Positions 1 through 4,696 of a stretch of 5,724 nucleotides of DNA are shown in pieces (position 1 is the stretch's first letter; every line of letters starts with the position of its first letter). The notes under the pieces are model-generated. The model was not told the DNA's origin. It was given only the letters and a program-made list of their open reading frames with translations, and searched no databases. This DNA comes from Actinomycetota bacterium (GTDB lineage Bacteria; Actinomycetota; CADDZG01; WHSQ01), in contig JADDQX010000173.1 in the NCBI GenBank assembly GCA_016781115.1, positions 1-5,724 on the forward strand, written 5' to 3'. The translations under genes and the position numbers were made by a program.

Positions 1-349
1 CCTCGGCATCGGCGAGCGTGGCGTCTTTGTCCTGAGCGATCGAACGAACCGCCTCCCCGTGGAAACGGCCCTTTACGTCGCACTTCGCGACGGCGGAGAC
101 CACGCTGCCGTGATTATCCTCACCGGCACCGCCGCCCTCGTCGGCCTCCGCGTCCTGCTCTTCGGTCGCGGCGTCCTGCTCACCCTCGTGGGCATGATCT
201 TTCGCCGGCTTCGACTTGTCGGGCTTGGGAGCTTCCGCCTTCTGCGTGTCGGTTCTGTCGGAGACCATGGCTCCAGGCATGGCCGCGGCGAACCCGACCG
301 CAACCGCCGCCATGACGATGCCCAGCAGCACACCTCGAAGCCTCACCAT
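1..349 (-). CDS. Secreted or anchored acidic protein, N-terminal part (runs off left edge)
   Basis: The reading frame opens at the ATG whose first base is 349 and stays open to the window edge, giving 116 residues with no stop. The start is followed by a classic export signal: basic MVRLR, then a hydrophobic core to about residue 23, then small residues (AAAMPGA) suited to signal peptidase I cleavage near residues 23-27. Residues 31-80 form a low-complexity charged linker rich in Lys, Asp, Glu, Pro and Gly, and are probably disordered. A more ordered segment begins near residue 81, with a single Cys at 90 and CDVKGRFHGEAVRSIAQDKD following. A purine stretch, GAGAGA, lies about 9 bases before the ATG as a weak ribosome-binding site. 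I do not recognise the family. The linker places whatever domain follows outside the membrane. It is divergent from the ATPase operon. The coding call is good; the function is unknown. Confidence 0.72.
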   Translation of the reverse strand, partial: MVRLRGVLLGIVMAAVAVGFAAAMPGAMVSDRTDTQKAEAPKPDKSKPAKDHAHEGEQDAATEEQDAEADEGGGAGEDNHGSVVSAVAKCDVKGRFHGEAVRSIAQDKDATLADAE

Positions 350-403
350 GGTCGATCTCTCTCGTAGTAGTTGCGTGTCGTCTGGCTGGTATCGGCGGCG
401 GAA

Positions 404-421
404 TAGTCATCCTTTAGTCAT
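404..421. repeat. Two TAGTCAT direct repeats, 11 bp apart
   Basis: TAGTCAT occurs at 404-410 and again at 415-421, start to start 11 bp, about one helical turn. A related TAGTCCT follows at 429-435. Such phasing is typical of binding sites for dimeric or tandem-binding regulators, including many response regulators. The site is 55-80 bp upstream of the left gene's start, within reach of its promoter. No specific regulator can be named. Confidence 0.4.
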
Positions 422-424
422 TTC

Positions 425-434
425 GGACTAGTCC
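425..434. promoter_or_regulatory. GGACTAGTCC perfect palindrome
   Basis: A 10-bp uninterrupted palindrome lies in the centre of the divergent intergenic region, directly after the TAGTCAT repeats and just before a CCCCGGGG palindrome at 437-444. It could be an operator serving either divergent gene, but short palindromes also arise by chance in GC-rich DNA. Confidence 0.3.
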
Positions 435-451
435 TCCCCCGGGGACCGCGA

Positions 452-560
452 TTCTCCGGGCGCGCTCCAAACCGTGTGTGAGGGCCGGTGGCGCAGGTTC
501 TCCGGGCGCGAATGGTCGTATAGCCACCACGCGCGCTCAAAACCTTGTAGGGCCGCGCAG
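452..560. repeat. Imperfect tandem duplication upstream of ATPase 1
   Basis: Copy A (452-496) and copy B (498-560) both begin with the exact 13-mer TTCTCCGGGCGCG (452-464 and 498-510). After it, A continues directly with CGCTCCAAACC, a variable TGT stretch, AGGGCC and GCGCAG. B first carries about 23 extra bases (about 511-533), then shows the same order: CGCTCAAAACC, TTGT, AGGGCC, GCGCAG. Copy A has small insertions relative to B (GTG and GGTG). The arrangement fits an old tandem duplication followed by an insertion in the second copy. Confidence 0.7.
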
Positions 561-565
561 CGGCC
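551..565 (+). promoter_or_regulatory. Leader hairpin before ATPase 1
   Basis: GGCCGC, loop GCA, GCGGCC forms a perfect 6-bp stem ending 22 bases before the ATG at 588. No U-run follows, so it is not a standard intrinsic terminator. If transcribed, it would be a stable structure in the leader, just ahead of the only weak ribosome-binding candidate (GGAACGG, from 566). A role in translation or mRNA stability is possible. Confidence 0.4.
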
Positions 566-587
566 GGAACGGCATACGCTCGGTCGC

Positions 588-1577
588 ATGCTCTTGGACG
601 AGTTCCTCGACCCGAAGATCTTGATCGTTTCGGGCAAGGGCGGCGTCGGCAAGACGACGGTGTCGGCGGCCCTCGCCCTGGTCGCGGCGCGCCACGGCCG
701 CAAGGTGTGCATCGCGGAGGTGGACCAGAAGGGGACGCTTCCACGGTTGTTCGGCGGCGGCGCGCTGGGTTACGACCCCGCGGAGATCGCCCCCGGCGTC
801 TGGGGCATGAACATCGTCCCGGAACAGGCGCTCGCCGAATACCTCGACGTCCAGTACCACATGAAGCGCGTCTCGAAGGTGTTCACCAACACCCACTTCG
901 TCGACTACATCACCACCGCGGCCCCCGGCCTCAAAGACATCCTCGTCCTCGGCAAGATCTGGTTCCTCGAGCAGGGCCGGGGCGGCGGCGCGCAGGACTT
1001 CGACACGATCGTGGTCGATGCGCCGGCCGCCGGGCACATGCTCACCTTCCTGTCCGCGCCGATGGGGCTGTCGGACGCGTTGCGGGTCGGGCCCGTGAGA
1101 CGTCAATCGGACTGGCTGGTGGAGATGCTGCGGGACGCGAAGCGCTCGCGGGTCCACCTCGTGACGCTCCCCGAGGAGATGCCGGTCTCCGAGACGCTCG
1201 AGACCTCGGAAGCACTCACGCACAAGATCGGGCTCAACCCAGGAGCAGTGTTCGCGAACGCCGTCTACCAGCAGCTCCTGACCCAAGACGAGCAGGAGAC
1301 GCTGGACGCGGTGATGGGGGACGCCAACCCGCGCGAGCTCAAGATCGCGGCCGCCGAGGTGGGGCTGCGGCTCGACAAAGAGGACCTCAACGCGCTGGTC
1401 CGCTACGCCCACTTCCTGGAGGCGCGGCGGTCGATCCAGGCGAAGCATCTGCGCGCACTACGAAAGGGGCTAGAGGACCCCGTCGTCGAGCTCCCGTTCC
1501 TGTTCTCGGCGGGGCTCGCGTTGCCGGACATCGAAACCCTCGCCGACGTGATGGAAGAGAAGGTGGCGGAGCTGTGA
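588..1577 (+). CDS. Get3/ArsA-like ATPase, first of pair (BagA/Rv3679-type)
   Basis: This 329-residue cytosolic P-loop ATPase belongs to the SIMIBI class, ArsA/Get3 family. The deviant Walker A is GKGGVGKTT at residues 16-24, with the intradimer signature lysine K17 and nucleotide-binding K22. Switch I is not the usual DPAH form; EVDQKG (44-49) stands there. Switch II reads VDAPAAGH (143-150). AAPGLKDILVLGKIW (111-125) and HLVTLPEEMPVSETLE (190-205) resemble the Mycobacterium Rv3679 protein as I remember it. There is no CxxC zinc motif and no ArsA-type arsenite-binding cysteines (the only Cys is 41), so an arsenite pump role is unlikely. Mycobacterial Rv3679 pairs with Rv3680 and is linked to glycerol and nitric oxide tolerance. 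Start 588 places the usual short lead before the P-loop; an ATG at 474 would add 38 unrelated residues. Only 13 bases separate it from ATPase 2. Confidence 0.93.
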   Translation: MLLDEFLDPKILIVSGKGGVGKTTVSAALALVAARHGRKVCIAEVDQKGTLPRLFGGGALGYDPAEIAPGVWGMNIVPEQALAEYLDVQYHMKRVSKVFTNTHFVDYITTAAPGLKDILVLGKIWFLEQGRGGGAQDFDTIVVDAPAAGHMLTFLSAPMGLSDALRVGPVRRQSDWLVEMLRDAKRSRVHLVTLPEEMPVSETLETSEALTHKIGLNPGAVFANAVYQQLLTQDEQETLDAVMGDANPRELKIAAAEVGLRLDKEDLNALVRYAHFLEARRSIQAKHLRALRKGLEDPVVELPFLFSAGLALPDIETLADVMEEKVAEL

Positions 1578-1590
1578 GCGACGGCGTTCG

Positions 1591-2718
1591 ATGAACATCA
1601 TCCGCGACATCATCCACACCAAAGAGATCATCGTGTGCGCGGGCTCCGGTGGCGTCGGCAAGACGACGACCGCGGCCGCGATCGCTCTGCAAGCGGCGCT
1701 GGAAGGCAAGAAGACCGCGGTGCTGACGATCGATCCCGCGAAGCGCCTCGCCGCGTCGCTCGGCCTCAAGGAGCTATCCGACGAGCCGTCGAAGGTGAAC
1801 TCGCGGAAGTTCACCGCCGCGGGACTCGAGCCGGAGGGAGAGCTCCACGCCATGATGCTCGACACCAAGTCGACGTTCGACAGGGTCGTGACGCGGTACG
1901 CGCCGACGCCGGAGCAAGCGGAACGCATCATCAACAACCGCTTCTACCGAAACATCTCGGGCACGCTCTCGGGAACCCAGGAATACATGGCGATGGAGAA
2001 GCTCTACGAGCTGCATGCGGACGGCGGCTACGACCTGATCGTGATCGATACACCGCCGACGAGGAACGCTCTCGACTTCCTCGATGCGCCGAAGCGGATG
2101 ACCGACTTCTTCGAGAGCCGCGTGCTCAGGTGGTTCCTGCTTCCTTACATGAAGGGCGCGGGCGGTTTCATGAAGGTCGCGAACGTTGCAGCCACCACGT
2201 TCCTGCGCGTGGTCAAGAAGATCGTGGGGGCCGAGGTCCTCGAAGACACAGCAGAGTTCTTCGGGAACCTCGAGGGGATGTACGAGGGCTTCAAGCAGCG
2301 CGCCCGCGACGTCGCGGCCCTCCTGAAGTCGGACGCGACCTCGTTCGTCGTCGTGACGTCTCCCGCACTGGATTCGGTCGCAGAGGCGACCTTCTTCGCG
2401 ACCAGGCTGAACGAATCCGGCCTCCCGTTCGGAGCGCTCGTCGTGAACCGGGTGCACCCTCACTTCGGCGACGACATCGGTGTGAAGCCAAGGCAGATAT
2501 CGAAGCTCGACAAGGGTGACGCGGACGCGCGGCTCCTGGCGAAGCTGCTCGACAACCACGAGGCGTTCATGCGGGTGGTGCGGCTCGAGGAGCGCAACCT
2601 GGAGGCGCTTGCCCGGAAAGTGCCACGGCACCGCTGGGCCCGCGTTCCGTACCTGGAACAAGAAGCCGTCGACTTTTCTGGGCTGGTCGCCATCTCCGAC
2701 GAACTGTTCGCCGGATAG
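1591..2718 (+). CDS. Get3/ArsA-like ATPase, second of pair (BagB/Rv3680-type)
   Basis: This 375-residue ArsA/Get3-family ATPase has Walker A GSGGVGKTT at residues 18-26. The intradimer signature lysine of GKGGVGKT is replaced by S19, while the catalytic-fold K24 remains. Switch I is present as TIDPAKRLA (46-54), the DPA form of ArsA/Get3, and switch II is VIDTPPTRNALDFL (151-164). Residues about 172-212 are amphipathic and Phe/Leu/Met-rich (FFESRVLRWFLLPYMKGAGG and onward), in the position of the helical subdomain that forms the client groove in Get3. There is no CxxC motif. It complements ATPase 1: one has the signature lysine and lacks DPA, the other the reverse, so an asymmetric heterodimer is plausible. 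It starts 13 bases after ATPase 1 with only weak Shine-Dalgarno sequence. Synteny with whiB downstream matches Rv3680-whiB4 and the Streptomyces wblA locus. Confidence 0.94.
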   Translation: MNIIRDIIHTKEIIVCAGSGGVGKTTTAAAIALQAALEGKKTAVLTIDPAKRLAASLGLKELSDEPSKVNSRKFTAAGLEPEGELHAMMLDTKSTFDRVVTRYAPTPEQAERIINNRFYRNISGTLSGTQEYMAMEKLYELHADGGYDLIVIDTPPTRNALDFLDAPKRMTDFFESRVLRWFLLPYMKGAGGFMKVANVAATTFLRVVKKIVGAEVLEDTAEFFGNLEGMYEGFKQRARDVAALLKSDATSFVVVTSPALDSVAEATFFATRLNESGLPFGALVVNRVHPHFGDDIGVKPRQISKLDKGDADARLLAKLLDNHEAFMRVVRLEERNLEALARKVPRHRWARVPYLEQEAVDFSGLVAISDELFAG

Positions 2719-2728
2719 GATTCGGCTC

Positions 2729-3232
2729 ATGTTCGGACTGACGGGCACCGAGTTGGCCGCGCGAGCCATCGAAGGCTTCGTCTTCCTTCTCACCGCCGGC
2801 TCCGGGCTGTTCGTGGTCTACATGCTGGTCGGCCTCTTCCGTCTGCGCAAGGAGCAGAAGGGCCCGGCCTACCGGGGCGGCATCGGCCAGTGGACCTGGG
2901 CCGCCCACCGCATCACCGGGGTCCTCGTCATGGCCTTCCTCTTCGGCCACATCGTCGACACCTTCGCGGTCGGCTTCGGCCCGGAGCTCTACAACGAGAC
3001 GATCGCCCTCTACAAGCAGTGGTGGTTCATGCCCTTCGAGGTCGCGCTGATCGCCGCCACGCTGTATCACGCGTTGAACGGGCTGCGCATCATCCTGTTC
3101 GACTTCTGGCCGGGGCTCGTCCTCCGCCAGCGCGCCTTCGGCTACGCGCAGCTGGTCCTGTTCGCGGCCGGGTTCACACCCGCTGCCGTCTTCATGCTCC
3201 GGCACGCGTACGAGGCCTCTCCCTTCTCCTGA
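2729..3232 (+). CDS. Orphan SdhC-like succinate dehydrogenase cytochrome b membrane subunit
   Basis: This 167-residue integral membrane protein shows the SdhC signature. AAHRITGV (58-65) matches the LHRVSGV segment of E. coli SdhC, whose Arg31 lines the quinone site, here R61. TLYHALNGLRIILFDFW (111-127) matches the AYHVVVGIRHMMMDF region that provides the heme b ligand His84, here H114. H74 in FLFGHIVDT is typical of actinobacterial SdhC and could be a second axial ligand. Hydrophobic spans lie near 15-37, 57-80, 102-125 and 138-158. The first is extra compared with the usual three-helix SdhC. AGGA at 2717-2720, overlapping the ATPase 2 stop, is the ribosome-binding site, 8 bases before the ATG. 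No sdhD, sdhA or sdhB is adjacent. It sits in the ATPase operon, with an intergenic gap of 10 bases, and overlaps the next gene by 1 base. The family call is strong; a role in complex II itself is uncertain. Confidence 0.87.
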   Translation: MFGLTGTELAARAIEGFVFLLTAGSGLFVVYMLVGLFRLRKEQKGPAYRGGIGQWTWAAHRITGVLVMAFLFGHIVDTFAVGFGPELYNETIALYKQWWFMPFEVALIAATLYHALNGLRIILFDFWPGLVLRQRAFGYAQLVLFAAGFTPAAVFMLRHAYEASPFS

Positions 3233-4113
3233 TGGCCGTCTCCGAAGCACGGCCCGTAGACCATCGGCTGGCGCCGGTGCTCGCCGAGGTCACACGCGAG
3301 ATCAGCCGGCATGGCCTGAAGGCGGGCGACCCCCAAGGCGCCCCGGCGGTGCTTCGGGTCGGCGTGGAAGACCACGTGCGCCGGATCATCCAGGCGTACT
3401 GGACCCCGTTCCAGGCCGAGATACCCGGACGGTCGATCTCGCTCCACCTGGAGATACCGGAGCCGCGCGTGCACTGGGGCGAGTGCTACCTCACGCCCGA
3501 CTACGTCAGCTGGTTCTTCTTCTTCGCGGAGCGCGACGACGGCGAGATCCAGCTCACCTACTACGAGCAGCACAAGAGCGTGCGCGACGCCATCCACAAC
3601 TTCTTCGTCCACGCCAACTGGTACCTCATGACCGCCACCGATCGCTCCTGGGGCGACGTCGTCTACTCCCTCGCCGACGAGCTGCAGTGGGGCAAGGGGT
3701 TCGAAGTGCGCGAAGCAACCTCAGCCAGCCCCGCCGTTCAGGAGGCGCTCAAGAAGTCGACGATCATGTGGCTGCGCTGGCGCACGCCCGGTGGTGAGCA
3801 GACGATGCCGGTCTGGTACCTGTACGACGCGAAGGTCGGGAAGATCTACGTCCTCTCAGGCGAGAGACAGCAGGTGCTTCCGGGGGCGGAACGCATCCGG
3901 GAATGCGACGTGATCCTGCGCTGGAAGGGCAAGAGCGCGAACGTTGCCGAGCTGACCGCCGACGTACGGGTCATCACCGGGGACGACGAGGAGTGGACCG
4001 AGATCGCGGACCGGGTGGCGGAGAAACGCCTCAACATCCCGGGAACGCCCGAGGACACCGCACGCCGCTGGCGCGACGAGTGCGTGATCCTCGAGCTAAC
4101 GCTGAGAAGCTAG
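3232..4113 (+). CDS. Unrecognised soluble protein, possible split-barrel (PPOX-like) C-terminal half
   Basis: This 293-residue protein has no signal peptide or membrane span. Its ATG (3232-3234) overlaps the SdhC-like TGA as TGATG, so it is very likely translated by coupling. Two parts can be seen. Residues about 40-160 are rich in Trp, Tyr and Phe (for example DYVSWFFFFAERDD at 90-103, and FFVHANWYLM at 124-133) and match no family I know. Residues about 176-290 alternate in a beta pattern: IMWLRWRTPGGEQTMPVWYL (178-197), then GKIYVLSGERQQVLPGA, then RWKGKSANVAELTADVRVI. This reads like the FMN/F420-binding split beta-barrel of pyridoxamine 5'-phosphate oxidase-like proteins, which often have a Trp-Tyr strand followed by a turn and a second strand. 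That assignment is inference from pattern, not recognised homology. It is the last gene of the operon, followed by hairpins. Confidence 0.85.
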   Translation: MAVSEARPVDHRLAPVLAEVTREISRHGLKAGDPQGAPAVLRVGVEDHVRRIIQAYWTPFQAEIPGRSISLHLEIPEPRVHWGECYLTPDYVSWFFFFAERDDGEIQLTYYEQHKSVRDAIHNFFVHANWYLMTATDRSWGDVVYSLADELQWGKGFEVREATSASPAVQEALKKSTIMWLRWRTPGGEQTMPVWYLYDAKVGKIYVLSGERQQVLPGAERIRECDVILRWKGKSANVAELTADVRVITGDDEEWTEIADRVAEKRLNIPGTPEDTARRWRDECVILELTLRS

Positions 4114-4144
4114 CCGCTCCTGCACATGGCAGGCGCTTAGCGGC
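4113..4144 (+). terminator. Bulged hairpin after the operon
   Basis: GCCGCT (4113-4118) pairs with AGCGGC (4139-4144), and inside it CCTGC (4119-4123) pairs with GCAGG (4129-4133) around a 5-base loop, with CGCTT bulged on the 3' side. Only a short GTTT follows, so as an intrinsic terminator it is weak, but its position right at the operon stop, between convergent genes, supports a termination or 3' end role. Confidence 0.4.
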
Positions 4145-4152
4145 GTTTCGCG

Positions 4153-4167
4153 CTCCGCGCGGCGGAG
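4153..4167. terminator. Symmetric hairpin between convergent genes
   Basis: CTCCGC, loop GCG, GCGGAG is a perfect 6-bp stem lying between the operon and the end of whiB, so it would form in transcripts from either side. There is no U-run on either strand. It may act as a bidirectional end structure together with the hairpin just before it. Confidence 0.35.
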
Positions 4168-4170
4168 GGG

Positions 4171-4542
4171 CTAGCTCGCGACCTGTCGGTTGAGCCGGCG
4201 CTGGTGCCGTCGTTCCCTCTCGGTGAGGCCGCCCCACACGCCGTGGTCCACCGGAGCCTCGATCGCGTACGAGAGACACTGGCTTCTCACGGGACACTCG
4301 CGACAGATCCTCTTCGCCTGCCGGTGCTCGACCGCACCGGGTGAGAACCACAGGTCCGGGTCGGTCTTGGCGCATATCGCCTGGGAGCGCCAGTCCTGAT
4401 CCAGCAACAGTTCCACCTCGAAAACCTCCCGTCGCGCCGCCGCCCGCGTGTCCATCGAACATAGATGCAGGTGCCGAGAAAACCGATAGCCCAGAGAGGC
4501 GGTTTCCCTCCCCCTCTGGTGGGCCATAGGCGAGCTAGTCAT
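4171..4542 (-). CDS. WhiB-family iron-sulfur transcriptional regulator
   Basis: This 123-residue protein shows the full WhiB signature. Four cysteines at 57, 80, 83 and 89 are spaced C-X22-C-X2-C-X5-C (ICAKTDPDLWF, then ICRECPVRSQC) and bind a [4Fe-4S] cluster. The turn GVWGG (101-105) follows, then a basic tail, TERERRHQRRLNRQ, suited to DNA contact. WhiB proteins sense oxygen, nitric oxide or redox state, and several act with the primary sigma factor. Placement convergent to the ATPase pair matches whiB4 of Mycobacterium and wblA of Streptomyces, but the sequence around HGVWGGLTERERR is also like other WhiB groups, so I give no symbol. Start 4542 has GGTGA 6 bases upstream and an in-frame TGA just before it. 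ATGs at 4527 and 4455 (94 residues) are alternatives; the first 29 residues look unconserved. Confidence 0.95.
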   Translation of the reverse strand: MTSSPMAHQRGRETASLGYRFSRHLHLCSMDTRAAARREVFEVELLLDQDWRSQAICAKTDPDLWFSPGAVEHRQAKRICRECPVRSQCLSYAIEAPVDHGVWGGLTERERRHQRRLNRQVAS

Positions 4543-4563
4543 TTCAGGTCACCCATACGCATA

Positions 4564-4576
4564 GTCGTCAGACGAC
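4564..4576. promoter_or_regulatory. 13-bp dyad, candidate operator
   Basis: GTCGTC, centre A, GACGAC is a perfect inverted repeat, 22 bp upstream of the whiB start and 120 bp upstream of the CopC-like start. Hyphenated dyads of this size between divergent genes are typical operators. A one-base centre is too small for an RNA loop, which favours protein binding to DNA. The regulator is unknown; WhiB autoregulation cannot be concluded from this. Confidence 0.45.
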
Positions 4577-4617
4577 GAATAGATGTTGAGGGCCAGCCTG
4601 CTTCGGCCAGCCCGTAG

Positions 4618-4633
4618 CACAGGAACGCCTGTG
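4618..4633 (+). promoter_or_regulatory. Leader stem-loop CACAGG/CCTGTG
   Basis: CACAGG, loop AACG, CCTGTG forms a perfect 6-bp hairpin 7 bases before the four-segment switch region. If the transcript starts upstream of 4618, this is the first stable helix of the CopC-like leader and could be part of a ligand-binding fold. I do not recognise any known riboswitch core in it. Confidence 0.4.
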
Positions 4634-4639
4634 GCCGCG

Positions 4640-4696
4640 GCGAACCCCACGGTAGGGGTCGCAGTACCGCCGCAGAGGCGCGACCCTAGGAGGGTC
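4640..4696 (+). promoter_or_regulatory. Four-segment alternative-pairing leader masking the ribosome-binding site
   Basis: Segment 1 (4640-4648, GCGAACCCC) pairs with segment 2 (4655-4662, GGGGTCGC), 8 bp with one bulged A. Segment 2 can instead pair with segment 3 (4680-4686, GCGACCC), 7 bp. Segment 3 (4682-4687, GACCCT) can also pair with segment 4 (4691-4696, AGGGTC) in a 6-bp hairpin with loop AGG. Segment 4 contains part of the Shine-Dalgarno AGGAGG (4688-4693) and ends at the ATG. So 1:2 allows 3:4, which hides the site, while 2:3 frees it. As DNA, ACCCC-n6-GGGGT (4644-4659) also resembles CsoR-type copper-repressor operators. The sequence cannot separate the two readings. Confidence 0.5.

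Larger units (their letters stand above)
350..587. other. Divergent intergenic region with repeats
   Basis: This 238-base gap separates the left secreted-protein gene (minus) from the ATPase operon (plus), so both promoters should be here. It holds two TAGTCAT copies, a GGACTAGTCC palindrome, an imperfect tandem duplication and a hairpin close to the ATPase start. No convincing -35/-10 pair stands out on either strand. An open frame runs upstream from 588 to an ATG at 474, but it passes through the duplicated non-coding-looking DNA and lacks family similarity, so I treat it as non-coding. Confidence 0.6.
4543..4696. other. Divergent regulatory region between whiB and the CopC-like gene
   Basis: These 154 bases contain a 13-bp dyad near the whiB side and a strongly structured leader on the CopC-like side. 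An open frame extends upstream from 4697 to an ATG at 4583, but it runs through the structured leader and lacks a ribosome-binding site. A possible -10-like TATGCG for whiB follows the dyad on the minus strand; no good -35 goes with it. No promoter can be placed firmly for the plus-strand gene. Confidence 0.55.

Noticed and set aside
474..587. Upstream start for ATPase 1
   Set aside because: The extra 38 residues are encoded by the tandem duplication and resemble nothing in the family; start 588 gives the expected short lead to the P-loop.
537..1448. 303-codon minus-strand open frame across ATPase 1
   Set aside because: It mirrors the coding strand of a clearly recognised ATPase; its His/Arg/Val-rich translation has no domain pattern and is typical of a GC-rich antisense frame.
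588..2718. Arsenite-resistance (ars) pump ATPase
   Set aside because: Neither protein has the arsenite-binding cysteines, and there is no arsB, arsR or arsD nearby; features fit the actinobacterial Get3-like pair instead.
1774..2793. 339-codon minus-strand open frame across ATPase 2
   Set aside because: It is a shadow of the ATPase gene for the same reasons, and it crosses the intergenic boundary into the next gene.
4583..4696. Upstream start for the CopC-like protein
   Set aside because: It would bury the signal peptide behind 38 residues and translate the structured leader; AGGAGG and the MKAWRTK signal peptide both mark 4697.
4577..4696. Known cobalamin, c-di-GMP, c-di-AMP or TPP riboswitch
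   Set aside because: I looked for their conserved core sequences and found none; only the alternative pairing is supported, so no class is assigned.
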